Positions 1 to 8,068 of a DNA stretch of 64,000 nt are shown here, in pieces. Within the stretch, counting starts at the first letter, position 1, and the number at the start of each line of letters is the position of its first letter. The stretch is from Streptococcus plurextorum DSM 22810 (GTDB lineage Bacteria > Bacillota > Bacilli > Lactobacillales > Streptococcaceae). Under the pieces are notes generated by a model that made no database searches, was not told where the DNA came from, and saw nothing but the letters and a program-made list of their open reading frames with translations. Location: positions 163,467 through 227,466 of the forward strand of contig NZ_AUIO01000002.1 in the NCBI RefSeq assembly GCF_000423745.1. The letters are read 5' to 3'. The translations under genes were made by a program, and so were the position numbers.

Positions 1-1166
1 AATTCCTCCAGCATTGCAGCCGCAAAATCAAGAGCTTCGGTTACGGTTTCAACGTTGATGCCTTTTTCAAAGCGTGAAGAACTTTCAGAACGTAGATTCA
101 AGCGACTAGAAGTCTTCCGGATGGCTTTACCATCAAAGACCGCTGCTTCAAGAAGGACATTTTTTGAGGTCTTATCAATTTCTGTCGATTGACCTCCCAT
201 AACGCCACCTAGGGCTACAGGCTTATCGTTCACTGTGATAACGATATCCTCACCTGTCAAGTCGCGTTCTTCCCCATCAAGAGTTATCAACTTTTCACCC
301 GCACGAGCCTCTCTCGCAAGGAGGGACTGACCTTCAAACTTATCAAGGTCAAAGGCATGCATGGGTTGACCAAAATAGAGCAACACATAATTGGTGACAT
401 CAACCACATTGTTAATCGGGCGAATGCCAGCATTCATAAGCTTGTTTTGTAGCCATTGTGGAGACGGTGCTACAGCGACATTCTCCACCACACGACTCGC
501 ATAATAGGCAACTTTCTCCGAATCAATAGCGACAGCAATACGCTCACTAGCTGCTCTGCTAGTTTCCAACAAGGGTTTGCTGTCAAAGCTTACTGTTTTG
601 CCGTAGATTGCCGCCACCTCATGTGCCACTCCGCGCATAGATAGCGCATCTGCTCGGTTTGGAGTGATAGATAGCTCAATAATCTCGTCATCAAGGTCAA
701 GGTAAGGGAAAATGCTGTCCCCTGGCACTGCATCTTCTGGGAGAATTTGAATGCCGTCTGAAAATTCCTTTGGAATAATAGCATCTGATAAGCCTAGCTC
801 TTGAAGAGAGCAAATCATGCCAAGGGATTCCATACCACGGATTTTCCCTTTTTTGATTTTGTAGTTATCTGCGATACGTGCACCAGGAAGGGCCACAATA
901 ACCTTGATCCCCGCGGTCACATTTGGAGCTCCGCAGACGATTTGACGTGGTTCTCCATCTCCTGTGTCCACCTGACAGAGATGGAGATGAGTCTCTGGCA
1001 CGTCCTCACAAGAGATGACATGACCAACAACCACTTTTGACAGACCTTCTGAAGGTGTCGAAACCCCTTCTACTTCAATGCCTGTCGTTGACATTTTTTC
1101 AGCTAAGTCTGATGATGGCACATCAATGTCCACCAATTCTTTAAGCCATTTGTACGATACTAACAT
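1..1166 (-). CDS. pheT: Phenylalanyl-tRNA synthetase beta subunit, N-terminal part (cut by window edge)
   Basis: The reading frame is open from the ATG at 1166 down to the left edge, giving 388 codons of a protein normally about 800 residues long. The beginning ([16 protein letters not shown]) is the usual PheT start. Next comes the EMAP-like tRNA-binding OB fold ([19 protein letters not shown] and IVCGAPNV, about residues 47-85), then the B3/B4 editing region and the start of B5. PheT forms the alpha2-beta2 enzyme with PheS, which charges tRNA-Phe in the cytoplasm. It lies downstream of pheS on the same strand, separated by two small genes. The identification is firm; only the C-terminal half is missing from the window. 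Confidence 0.97.
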   Translation of the reverse strand, partial: MLVSYKWLKELVDIDVPSSDLAEKMSTTGIEVEGVSTPSEGLSKVVVGHVISCEDVPETHLHLCQVDTGDGEPRQIVCGAPNVTAGIKVIVALPGARIADNYKIKKGKIRGMESLGMICSLQELGLSDAIIPKEFSDGIQILPEDAVPGDSIFPYLDLDDEIIELSITPNRADALSMRGVAHEVAAIYGKTVSFDSKPLLETSRAASERIAVAIDSEKVAYYASRVVENVAVAPSPQWLQNKLMNAGIRPINNVVDVTNYVLLYFGQPMHAFDLDKFEGQSLLAREARAGEKLITLDGEERDLTGEDIVITVNDKPVALGGVMGGQSTEIDKTSKNVLLEAAVFDGKAIRKTSSRLNLRSESSSRFEKGINVETVTEALDFAAAMLEE

Positions 1167-1213
1167 AGATTACCTGCGGAAATCCCGCTTATCTTCCTTT
1201 CCTTATCTTTCAT

Positions 1214-1734
1214 TTACAAACGTTTTTTTAAGAGCCAATCCGTGTCTACCTTATCTTCTGCCACGTAAAAAGCATGTTCCGAAAACTTTTCAAAGCCATA
1301 GTTTTTGTAAAAGCGCTGAGCTTTTAGATTATGTTCCCAAACACCCAACCAAGCATAGGTAAAACCTTTTTCAGTTGCCATGTCTAAAGCAAATTCAAAC
1401 AACTTTTTCCCTAGACCTAAGCCTTGATAGTCTCTGAGCACATAAAGCCTTTGAATTTCAAATGCATTTTCAAGCTGGTGCTCCGTCTGTGCAGAACCCC
1501 AATTGACCTTTAAAAATCCAGCTATCTGGTCATCGACGGTGACAAAATAATGGTCAGATTCAGGGTTTTTAACTCTTCACTCAGTAGGGATAAACTGTAG
1601 GTCTCACGATAATAAGTTTCTAATTGCTCTGGACTATTGTCGTGACCAAAAGTCTCTGTGAAGGTTTTTTTCGCCAGATTTTGCAGAAGAGTCCCCTGAT
1701 TTGTCTGGATTGGTTTCAGTTGAATCCTTGCCAT
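1214..1734 (-). pseudogene. GNAT-family N-acetyltransferase, frameshifted
   Basis: Two frames together make one GNAT acetyltransferase of about 173 residues. Frame one starts at ATG 1734 (MARIQLKPIQTNQG) behind an AAGGATTAGGAA ribosome site and runs to SLLSEELK. The sequence continues one frame over as NPESDHYFVTVDDQIAGF and then the acetyl-CoA motif RDYQGLGLGKKLF, ending at 1214. The break is at about 1565-1570, where the coding strand has five A residues; six would restore the frame. It resembles PaiA-like enzymes of small-molecule acetylation. The rest of both halves is well preserved, so the loss is recent, phase-variable, or a sequencing error. It sits between pheS and pheT, probably co-transcribed. 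Confidence 0.85.
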
Positions 1735-1737
1735 TTC

Positions 1738-2040
1738 CTAATCCTTCAGGGTTATAGATTGGATATTGTCGATACGAACGAGCTTGATTTCCTTATCACC
1801 TTTTGTTTTAGTCCGTGATAGTTTTACCCATTCGCCATCAACTCCTAAAATGTCATAGGTATTAGCTACTTCAAACCAACTGTCCAATTCAACCAGACAT
1901 TTCTGCCCAATACATTCTTTTAGCAGTTCTGACATGTTTTGCTTTCCCTCTCGCTGATTTCCTTTTTTCACTTGTCTGCTTAATGCCTTCAATTCACCTA
2001 AAACCACTAGAAATAGGAAGACACAAATTACTTGCCACAT
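1738..2040 (-). CDS. Small membrane-anchored protein of unknown function
   Basis: This is a 100-residue protein with one N-terminal hydrophobic segment (residues 2-16), a basic linker, then a small beta-rich soluble part (LVELDSWFEVANTYDILGV) that could be a compact barrel. The start at 2040 is supported by GAGGT seven bases upstream. The stop is directly before the acetyltransferase start, so it is part of the pheS-pheT transcription unit. I do not recognise a family; similar small proteins occur beside pheS in streptococci as I recall. No function is assigned. Confidence 0.7.
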   Translation of the reverse strand: MWQVICVFLFLVVLGELKALSRQVKKGNQREGKQNMSELLKECIGQKCLVELDSWFEVANTYDILGVDGEWVKLSRTKTKGDKEIKLVRIDNIQSITLKD

Positions 2041-2062
2041 AAGCTTACCTCATTTTCAGTTC

Positions 2063-3112
2063 TCAGCCCTTAAATTGTTCTGAGAAGCGGACATCACCTT
2101 GATAGAAGCCACGAATGTCATTGATACCATAGCGGAGCATGGCGATACGCTCTTGTCCTAAACCAAAGGCAAATCCTGAAAATTCTTCTGAGTTAACACC
2201 AGACATTTCCAAAACTTGCGGGTGAACCATTCCAGCACCTAGAATCTCAATCCAACCAGTCTTCTTGCAAACGTTACAGCCATCACCGCCACACTTGAAG
2301 CAAGACACATCCACTTCAACCGATGGTTCTGTAAATGGGAAGTAGGATGGACGCAGGCGAATCTTACGCTCCTCACCAAACATCTTCTTAATAATCATCT
2401 CAAGGGTTCCTTTTAGGTCTCCCATTGAAATGTTTTTACCAACAACCAAGCCTTCGATTTGGTGGAATTGATGTGAGTGAGTTGCATCGTCTGTATCACG
2501 ACGGAAAACCCGTCCTGGCGAAATCATCTTCAATGGCCCTTTTGAAAAATCATGCTCATCAAGGGTACGCGCCTGAACAGGCGACGTATGAGTACGGAGT
2601 AAGATTTCTTCTGTGATGTAGAAGGTGTCTTGCATGTCACGAGCTGGGTGATCTTTTGGCAAATTCATGCGCTCAAAGTTGTAATAATCTTTTTCAACTT
2701 CATAACCATCCACAATTTGGAAGCCCATGCCTAAGAAAATATCTTCGATTTCCTCTGATGTTTGCGTCAGTACATGACGGTTACCGAGTGACATCTTGCG
2801 ACCTGGTAGGGTGACATCTAGGCTTTCTTGCTCAAGCTGTGCCTGAATTTTTGCATCCTCAACAAACTGTGCGGTTCTCTCAAAAGCTTCCGTTAGGACA
2901 TCACGAACCTCGTTAACTTGTTTTCCAACAATAGGTTTCAGGTCATTAGACAACTCTTTAAGACCTTTTAAAAGTTCGGTCAGAGAGCCTTTTTTCCCAA
3001 GAACAGCTACACGCAATTCTTGCAATTCCTTGCTGTGATTACCGTTCATTTCCATTAATTTAGCTTGAGTTGACACCTTCAACTCTTCTAATTGCGCTTG
3101 TAAATCCATCAT
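2063..3112 (-). CDS. pheS: Phenylalanyl-tRNA synthetase alpha subunit
   Basis: A protein of about 349 residues, the catalytic subunit that activates phenylalanine and charges tRNA-Phe with PheT. An N-terminal coiled-coil arm (about residues 1-85) is followed by a class II synthetase core with motif 2 ([19 protein letters not shown]) and motif 3 ([18 protein letters not shown]). The frame is open up to 3202, but the family begins at [10 protein letters not shown], so the start is the ATG at 3112 or the one at 3109. No convincing ribosome site lies directly before either; AAAGGAAG is about 80 bases upstream, beyond a hairpin. Expression is controlled by the upstream Phe T-box. Confidence 0.96.
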   Translation of the reverse strand: MMDLQAQLEELKVSTQAKLMEMNGNHSKELQELRVAVLGKKGSLTELLKGLKELSNDLKPIVGKQVNEVRDVLTEAFERTAQFVEDAKIQAQLEQESLDVTLPGRKMSLGNRHVLTQTSEEIEDIFLGMGFQIVDGYEVEKDYYNFERMNLPKDHPARDMQDTFYITEEILLRTHTSPVQARTLDEHDFSKGPLKMISPGRVFRRDTDDATHSHQFHQIEGLVVGKNISMGDLKGTLEMIIKKMFGEERKIRLRPSYFPFTEPSVEVDVSCFKCGGDGCNVCKKTGWIEILGAGMVHPQVLEMSGVNSEEFSGFAFGLGQERIAMLRYGINDIRGFYQGDVRFSEQFKG

Positions 3113-3157
3113 TTTTATACAAAAGGGGTTAAGATTTCTTAAAAACCTGTCCCTTTC

Positions 3158-3190
3158 TTTGATTACAATTGCCTGGCAACTATAATCAAA
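3158..3190 (-). repeat. Hairpin in the pheS 5' leader, between T-box and start codon
   Basis: Arms 3158-3173 and 3175-3190 match at 14 of 16 positions, and the remaining two can pair as G-U in the transcript, giving a nearly continuous 16-pair stem around GCCAGGC. No U-tract follows, so it is not a simple terminator. It lies between AAAGGAAG (about 3192-3199) and the pheS start and may affect translation or mRNA stability. Confidence 0.6.
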
Positions 3191-3227
3191 ACTTCCTTTC
3201 ATTATGTAATCTGTTGAATAGTGAACA

Positions 3228-3420
3228 TCAAAAACCGCATGCCACTGCTCCCTAAAATCGGAGCGTTGACACGCGGTACCATCCGTTTTCGTTTGACGTT
3301 AAACATCAAACCTTCATTCCTTGCCCTTAAGCGAGTGAATTCCATCAGCTTTCACTGGCTTGGCTTTCAGTCACGACCAAGCTCCCTAGTCAGTTTCCCC
3401 TGATATACTAGTCTCGCAGG
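3228..3420 (-). promoter_or_regulatory. T-box riboswitch (Phe) of pheS
   Basis: On the minus strand the leader has the conserved T-box core GGATGGTACCGCG (3271-3284), a stem I closed by GCGAG (3413-3417) and CTCGC (3331-3335), and a specifier loop reading GAA-TTC-A with TTC at 3337-3339, a Phe codon. The alternative terminator pairs ACCGC...GCTCC with GGAGC...GCGGTTTTT, its U-run being at 3230-3235. Uncharged tRNA-Phe is expected to favour the antiterminator and allow pheS transcription. Confidence 0.93.
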
Positions 3421-3439
3421 CACTATTCAATTGTACTCT

Positions 3440-3468
3440 ATTTTATCAAAAAACGATAAATATGGCAA
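3440..3468 (-). promoter_or_regulatory. Promoter of the pheS T-box leader
   Basis: On the minus strand TTGCCA (3463-3468) is separated by exactly 17 bases from TAAAAT (3440-3445), about 20 bases upstream of stem I of the T-box. Confidence 0.6.
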
Positions 3469-3572
3469 ATAGAATCCTAGAAATCTCACTCCTCGCATCA
3501 AAAATACATGTCACCTTTTCAGGCGACATGCATTGGTTTCTACGTGCTAACTGCTAAATCATCAGTAATGAT

Positions 3573-4952
3573 CTATTTACTCCCCTTCATCTTAAAGACG
3601 ACAAAAACGGTTTTGACAAGAATCTTAATGTCAGACCAAATTGTCCAGTTGTTGATATATTCCGTATCCAGTTTGACGATTTCATCAAAATCCTTAATGT
3701 CACTGCGACCAGATACCTGCCAAAGACCAGTAATACCTGGTTGGAAACTTAACCTACGTTTCTGAGCTAAGGTATATTGATTGTATTCATCAACTGTTGG
3801 TGGACGTGTCCCAACAAGACTCATATCTCCAATTAAGACGTTCCAAAACTGTGGTAATTCATCAATGCTCGTCTTACGGATAAACTTCCCAATAGGTGTG
3901 ATACGAGGGTCATCATCCATCTTAAACATCAGACCGTCCATCTCATTTTTTGCCATCAATTCTTTTTTCATCTCTTCAGCGTTGATATGCATGGAGCGGA
4001 ATTTATAAAACTTAAAAATACGACCATTTTTTCCAACACGATCCTGAGCAAAAATAGCCGGACCACCATCCTTACGGATGAGGGGAACAACAAAGAGACC
4101 AACAAGACCACAGATAAATAAGCCAACAAGGGCCCCTAAAATATCAAGTAATCGTTTTAAGACAAGATGACTGTATTTCTTGAAATGACTAGAAATGGTG
4201 ATGACTTCATAGCCTAGTAAGGTTTGGAATTTCTTTTCCCCGATAATATTCGAATCGATAGAATTGATGTTGATCGAAGCAGGAATGCCAACGCTCTCGG
4301 ATAGGGCCAACAAGCGCTTGGCATCAAGCATTTCTGAAGGCACATCAATCAACAAATGATCCACAACAGACTTTGTGATGTAAGATTCCATCAAATGAAT
4401 GGGAACATTGTGGAAATAGTCATCTCTAAGGTAATCGGGATCATCAATAAACGTAACCGCTGCAACTGTCCCGAAGAACTGGGTGAGGTCATGATCTGGG
4501 TGAGCTAGGAAACGCTCAAATCGATTCACCGTCGTTACCAAATAGATTTTACGAGCAGCATCAGATACTGAAAAACTGCTACGGTATTTTTTCAATAGCA
4601 AATTTGTCAACAAAAGCAGCCCATAATCCAGTAAAATAAAATAAAGTGCTCCTCTTCTGGAAAGGATGAAATCGTGTTTCAAGATAAACGAGAGGGTCAC
4701 AATGGTTACAAACAAAGTCAAGCTATATTTTAAGGTGGCATAAACTTCCTCTAGGTAGCCACGCTTATCAAATGTTCTATGCAAAGCGCTCAAACTAAAG
4801 GAGATAAAATGCCCCAGTATAATAATAGGAAAATTTGAAAAGGTCAAATCTGATTGAGGAATCTGCGTAACAATATAGACTGAAATCAAAGCAGGCAATA
4901 TATCAATAAATAGCATGGCTAGTTTTTGCCACTCTTCTCGTTCTCTTTCCAT
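3573..4952 (-). CDS. Polyprenyl-phosphate sugar-1-phosphate transferase (CpsE/WcaJ-like), orphan
   Basis: A 459-residue membrane protein. The N-terminal half has about four transmembrane segments and a Rossmann-like region (CoA-binding-type fold of WcaJ/WbaP proteins). The C-terminal third is the bacterial sugar transferase domain with FAQDRVGKNGRIFKFYKFRSM, DDDPRITPIGKFIRKTSIDELPQ (two adjacent conserved blocks) and GDMSLVGTRPP. Such enzymes load the first sugar phosphate on undecaprenyl phosphate to begin capsule, exopolysaccharide or teichoic-acid repeat synthesis. No glycosyltransferase or polymerase gene is next to it, so its polymer cannot be inferred. It stands alone between the pheS leader and the prophage relic. 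Confidence 0.9.
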   Translation of the reverse strand: MEREREEWQKLAMLFIDILPALISVYIVTQIPQSDLTFSNFPIIILGHFISFSLSALHRTFDKRGYLEEVYATLKYSLTLFVTIVTLSFILKHDFILSRRGALYFILLDYGLLLLTNLLLKKYRSSFSVSDAARKIYLVTTVNRFERFLAHPDHDLTQFFGTVAAVTFIDDPDYLRDDYFHNVPIHLMESYITKSVVDHLLIDVPSEMLDAKRLLALSESVGIPASININSIDSNIIGEKKFQTLLGYEVITISSHFKKYSHLVLKRLLDILGALVGLFICGLVGLFVVPLIRKDGGPAIFAQDRVGKNGRIFKFYKFRSMHINAEEMKKELMAKNEMDGLMFKMDDDPRITPIGKFIRKTSIDELPQFWNVLIGDMSLVGTRPPTVDEYNQYTLAQKRRLSFQPGITGLWQVSGRSDIKDFDEIVKLDTEYINNWTIWSDIKILVKTVFVVFKMKGSK

Positions 4953-5092
4953 TGCTACATACTCCTCTAATTCTATCCGTTATTTAATCACATGCATAGA
5001 ACATTGTACTAAATTTCCTAAGAAAATTCAAAATTTTTCTCAAACCTTTTCTTCCTTATGAGAGCTTACCGAGGTAAATCAGCTTTCCTGTG

Positions 5093-5132
5093 TCAAAAAA
5101 GCACTTAGATCGAACTAAGTACTGATTTTTAC
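5093..5132 (-). terminator. Terminator-like hairpin after the immunity-type gene
   Basis: The arms GCACTTAG and CTAAGTAC, flanked by A and T tracts (AAAAAAGCACTTAG...TGATTTTT), lie just past the stop of the small acidic gene at 5115. The symmetry lets it work in either direction. Confidence 0.6.
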
Positions 5133-5396
5133 TAATTGTTTTGCTTTTTCGTAATACGGTTTAAGGAACTTTATAAAACCTTGAGTATCGTTTGTGTCGT
5201 GTTCTTCAAGGAACATGAAGAATTCATAATCACAAAATAAATCGAACATTTCAGGATTTTCTTTGTCCCACCCCTCCGCGAACTCTTCATCTTCCCCTAG
5301 TAGGGCATTGAAATCAAATGAAAAGTCCCAAAAATCTTCAAGCTTACCACTAATCGCCTCTTCTAGCATAGATAATGCTTTTTCACTGTACTTCAT
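5115..5396 (-). CDS. Small acidic protein, putative immunity partner of the toxin domain upstream
   Basis: A 93-residue protein rich in Asp and Glu (for example LLGEDEEFAEGWDKENPEMF). The start is the ATG at 5396, behind AAAGGA with about ten bases spacing; it overlaps the last 14 bases of the toxin-domain gene, a layout typical of translational coupling between polymorphic toxins and immunity proteins. The composition suits masking of a basic nuclease. I do not recognise a named family, so the immunity role is inferred from position, size and charge. It would also fit an orphan phage protein. Confidence 0.6.
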   Translation of the reverse strand: MKYSEKALSMLEEAISGKLEDFWDFSFDFNALLGEDEEFAEGWDKENPEMFDLFCDYEFFMFLEEHDTNDTQGFIKFLKPYYEKAKQLVKIST

Positions 5397-6084
5397 ACGG
5401 TGCAAATCCTTTCATTCGTCTTGTCTTCATCATCGTTACTACAATACCCGTATCAGGTTCTGTGATATAGAGGATACTGTTATAGTACCTTGTAAGTCTG
5501 CCATTCTGCTCTGATACATAGTTAGGAGGCAGAGAAAAAGCGGTTCTAACTGTCTCATAGTTGTATACGAACGTTCCGTTTTTGCGTCTCATACGCTCTA
5601 TGTAGCGCGCTATCGCATGATCTCCAAACACTATCCCATCTTTTTTGAAATTAAAGTAAGCTTCTACCGCCTGTTGCTTCTGCTGCTCAGTCAGTTTCTC
5701 GTTAATATCTCCCTTGAAATAATTGACAATCCTATTATCATACCTTAAAGACTCTTTCTCAGAGCCACTTAATGGCTTGAAATCACTATAAGATTTGGGT
5801 GCTTTATTTCCCAAATTTTGTAGTATTTCAGAATACTCTTTTTTCAACCTTTTGTCAATTGATTTATAAAGATTTTTAACATTTTCTTTGTTGTAATAAT
5901 ATTTTTCGTTGTCCTTAAAACGATAGAGAAACGGATTATCATTTAACAAGGCTTTTAAAGCGTGCTTCTGATTACCTAGCTTCATCTTGTAACGGTCTAT
6001 CAACTCCATATCGCCCAATTTCTTAGCCACATGGATTTGTTCTTTGGTAAAGCGAATAGACCGCTCTAAAGCTCTCTGCTTGGC
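5383..6084 (-). pseudogene. C-terminal fragment of a phage minor head (MuF) protein with a nuclease-type toxin domain
   Basis: The frame opens right after a TAA at 6085-6087 with QRALERSIRFTKEQIHVAKK, then GDMELIDRYKMKLGNQKHAL. That is the end of SPP1 gp7/MuF minor capsid proteins (QR.LER.IR..K, GD, Q..L), missing its N-terminal several hundred residues. The remaining part ends in a domain with GDHAIARYIERMRRKNG and YYNSILYITEPDTG, which resembles the phage Barnase-EndoU-ColicinE5/D-RelE-like nucleases fused to MuF proteins. A GTG at 6030 lacks a ribosome site. Minus-strand orientation fits the late genes of a phage whose integrase lay at the right end. Family assignment of the toxin domain is from memory of motif patterns and needs a profile search. 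Confidence 0.65.
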
Positions 6085-6117
6085 TTATACATTAAGGTCA
6101 TACTAAGGCAATTGACC

Positions 6118-6287
6118 TACTAATTTTATGCCCCAAATTGAAGCAAAAGACTTTTGCTTTATCTCCAACCTCCCAGAGTCACTCCCCTGACTCTGGGAGC
6201 CCCAAACCACACAAAAAAGCCCATCGAACAAGCTAGAAAGCTTGATATGACGGACTTTTAAAGGGTAGATTATTTTACAGCGTCTTT
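6118..6287. repeat. 170-bp direct repeat, left copy (attL-side)
   Basis: Identical to 12669-12838 except at 6254 (A here, G at 12805). It begins with TACTAA, the last codon and stop of the integrase in the right copy, and ends in the last codons of the HU gene. It contains a 19-bp palindrome (AAGCAAAAGACTTTTGCTT), a 12-bp perfect stem (CTCCCAGAGTCA / TGACTCTGGGAG) and the HU terminator, whose stem is weakened here by the A at 6254. Confidence 0.95.
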
Positions 6288-6599
6288 TTACGCTCCTAAC
6301 TGTTTTTCTCGTTTGATATTTTCAAGCATTTCTGCCAATGTTTCTTTTTTTGGTCTGTATCGATTGCGACTTTTCCACTTGATAAATAATCGGAAACCTT
6401 CGTAGTTAACAAAAACAATTCGATGAGTTGGATTTTCAATATATTGCCTGAAGTCCGGATGCTCACGCATTTCTGCTGCCCAAACCTTAGCCGTTCCGAC
6501 TGTCAATCCTTCCCAGATTTGGCAGAGGTGTACATAGTCACCAGCTTCAGCCTTTTCAGACTGTTTGGCCGGTCTGTAGACTAATTCTGCTTTTGGCAT
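6288..6599 (-). CDS. Phage-type DNA-binding protein, possible excisionase
   Basis: A 103-residue basic protein (QIWEGLTVGTAKVWAAEMRE, HPDFRQYIENPTHRIVFVNY, then a Lys/Arg-rich tail). The pattern of a short helical N-terminus followed by a beta-hairpin is like winged-helix excisionase or DUF771-type phage proteins, but I cannot name the family. It starts at 6599 behind GAAAGGAATG and stops one base beyond the left 170-bp repeat, so it is the last gene before the attachment site. That position would suit an excisionase. Confidence 0.5.
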   Translation of the reverse strand: MPKAELVYRPAKQSEKAEAGDYVHLCQIWEGLTVGTAKVWAAEMREHPDFRQYIENPTHRIVFVNYEGFRLFIKWKSRNRYRPKKETLAEMLENIKREKQLGA

Positions 6600-6678
6600 A
6601 GCAATTCATTCCTTTCTGTGTTATAATTTTGTTAGATATTTTGGTAAGCTCCTGACCTTTGTCAAGGAGCTATTTTTA

Positions 6679-6873
6679 TTAGCTTTTCGCTAATTCGTCC
6701 AGGCTCACATCAAGAGCCTTGGCGATTTTTTTTACTGTTTCAAAATGCAGATCCTTAACCTTTCCGTCACGAAGTCGATAAAGCATTGCTGGATCAAGTC
6801 CTGCATTCAAAGCTAACCTATAAACCGAAAAATTTTTTTCAGTCAAAATTCGTTCGATATTTTTCCACAACAT
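6679..6873 (-). CDS. Short HTH (XRE/Cro-type) regulator
   Basis: A 64-residue single-domain helix-turn-helix protein: VYRLALNAGLDPAMLYRLRD is helices 2-3 and FETVKKIAKALDVSLDELAKS is helices 4-5 of the Cro/CI fold. It starts at 6873 with GGAGTGAA upstream. Upstream lies a short palindrome (6932-6947) beside the divergent promoter of the YjzC-like gene, so it probably represses that intergenic region. No antitoxin partner was seen. Confidence 0.75.
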   Translation of the reverse strand: MLWKNIERILTEKNFSVYRLALNAGLDPAMLYRLRDGKVKDLHFETVKKIAKALDVSLDELAKS

Positions 6874-6931
6874 ATAGTTTCACTCCTTATCAATATTTAT
6901 ATAATTAGTTTTTATGTTTATACAGATTTAT

Positions 6932-7001
6932 ACACTACATATAGTGTTGTCTTCGCTTATATGCACTATATGTTGACAATCTTGCTTTTTTATACTATAA
7001 T
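6932..7001 (+). promoter_or_regulatory. Consensus promoter and operator-like palindrome before the YjzC-like gene
   Basis: TTGACA (6973-6978), 17 bases, TATAAT (6996-7001) is an exact sigma-70/A-type consensus reading rightward. Upstream is the perfect inverted repeat ACACTA-CATA-TAGTGT (6932-6947) and a related half-site CACTATATG (6964-6972) touching the -35 box. This is a plausible operator for the small XRE protein encoded leftward. Confidence 0.7.
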
Positions 7002-7094
7002 AAACCCATAACAATCAGGAAAAAAATCCAACTTTAACTACCAAATCAAATGGTTTTCTCCTGTGCGTCAAATATTAAAGAAAGGAGAAACGAT

Positions 7095-7262
7095 ATGAGT
7101 AAAAATCTAATCAAACCAGGAACTGACAATCAACCTGCAGGGACTTATCAAGAAGTTGGTCCTCGCGGTGGCCAAGTTTCTGGTGGTCGTGTGGTACACA
7201 TCGACAATGGCGACCGCTTACCACCTACTCAAGAACCTGGTCGAAACTGGGTCAAACAATAA
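7095..7262 (+). CDS. YjzC-like small protein
   Basis: A 55-residue protein (MSKNLIKPGTDNQPAGTYQE, then GPRGG, RVVHIDNGDRLPPTQEPGRNW) matching the YjzC-type family of short, glycine- and proline-rich proteins of unknown function found in Firmicutes and their phages. The start at ATG 7095 follows AAAGGAG at 7080-7086; an upstream in-frame ATG (7050) lacks a site. It is read opposite to the flanking regulators from an exact-consensus promoter, so it may be expressed in the lysogen. Confidence 0.75.
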   Translation: MSKNLIKPGTDNQPAGTYQEVGPRGGQVSGGRVVHIDNGDRLPPTQEPGRNWVKQ

Positions 7263-7268
7263 CCCATT

Positions 7269-7297
7269 GAGCGTGTCAAATTTTGATACGCTTTTTC
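7269..7297 (+). terminator. Terminator of the YjzC-like gene
   Basis: Stem AGCGTGTCAAA / TTTTGATACGCT followed by a T-run, seven bases past the stop codon. Confidence 0.8.
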
Positions 7298-7408
7298 CAT
7301 AGGCAGAAACACTTGCCGAAAATATTGATTTGTATCCAGCTCTCAGCATACCTCTGATTGTTCTCTGTGTACTTTGTTATGTAGTGATGTAACATCCCCT
7401 CCTCCTTC

Positions 7409-7630
7409 CTAGTCCTCAAGAACTAGACGCTTAGTCTTGATGATGACTTCTTCAATACGAGCACGTTTCAAGCCTTTACTGATAAAATAATCAATAATAG
7501 CACTACGGCTCATTCCTGTACCAAGCGACAAGTTATCAACCTCGTCGTAGTTCTCACGACTAATGACCACTGTGGGACGGTTATTCCCTTTCTGCCCTGT
7601 ACTTGGGCGACCGTATCTTTGCTTTGACAT
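7409..7630 (-). CDS. Ribbon-helix-helix DNA-binding protein
   Basis: A 73-residue basic protein. RPTVVISRENYDEVDNLSL forms the beta-strand and first helix, and GMSRSAIIDYFISKGLKRA the second helix, of a CopG/Arc-like ribbon-helix-helix fold. It lies 20 bases downstream of the Cro-like gene on the same strand, behind a ribosome site (AAAGGGAC), so it belongs to the lytic-side early operon of the element. The target is unknown. Confidence 0.65.
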   Translation of the reverse strand: MSKQRYGRPSTGQKGNNRPTVVISRENYDEVDNLSLGTGMSRSAIIDYFISKGLKRARIEEVIIKTKRLVLED

Positions 7631-7650
7631 GTTAGTCCCTTTCTAGTTTG

Positions 7651-7887
7651 TTAGTTGGGTAGTTTCCGTTCGGGAACGTTGTCTTCAAAAAAAATTCCTA
7701 ATTCATCTCTTGAAAATCCAAGGATTGAGGCAATATTCGCGAACTCATTCACGCCGATATCTACCAAACCATTCTCTCGTTTAGCGTATAAAGCGCGGTC
7801 CTTCAAACCCATACGGCTTGCCACCTCGTCTTGAGTTAGACCTTTTGCTATACGTTCTGCTTTTAGACGTTTTAAATTTATTTTCAT
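7651..7887 (-). CDS. Cro-like XRE repressor
   Basis: A 78-residue HTH protein (RLKAERIAKGLTQDEVASRM, then YAKRENGLVDIGVNEFANIA) of the Cro/CI family without any extra domain. It is divergent from the CI-like gene at 8069 across an operator-bearing region, the classic arrangement of a lysogeny switch. The start at 7887 has AAAGGAG upstream. In this orientation it is the first gene of the lytic side, most of which has been lost. Confidence 0.8.
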   Translation of the reverse strand: MKINLKRLKAERIAKGLTQDEVASRMGLKDRALYAKRENGLVDIGVNEFANIASILGFSRDELGIFFEDNVPERKLPN

Positions 7888-7914
7888 CTATACTCCTTTC
7901 TTGATAACTTTCGT

Positions 7915-8040
7915 CGTTCCTGTTTTGGAACAATTTTAGTATATATCCTTCGTTCCAATTTGTCAACACTTTTTTTGAAAAAAATACAAAAAATATTTTT
8001 TTTGCTTTTATTTGTGTTTTTTTGGGAACGGTGTTATAAT
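7915..8040. promoter_or_regulatory. Divergent CI/Cro promoters with GTTCC-type operators
   Basis: Leftward promoter: TTGACA (7961-7966) and TATACT (7938-7943), 17-base spacer. Rightward promoter: TTGTGT (8012-8017) and TATAAT (8035-8040), 17-base spacer. Operator half-sites of the form CGTTCC/GGAACG occur at 7915-7920, 7927-7931 (forming GTTCC-N6-GGAAC with the first), 7951-7956 and 8025-8030, so both promoters are covered. Confidence 0.8.
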
Positions 8041-8068
8041 GTAATCAAATTTAAAAAGGAGAAAAATT

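Noticed and set aside
3113..3202. Extended pheS start at 3202
   Set aside because: The extra 30 residues overlap the leader hairpin and are absent from the PheS family.
5383..6030. Intact stand-alone toxin gene starting at GTG 6030
   Set aside because: No ribosome site, and the frame continues upstream with MuF-type sequence to 6084, so it is a fragment of a larger gene.
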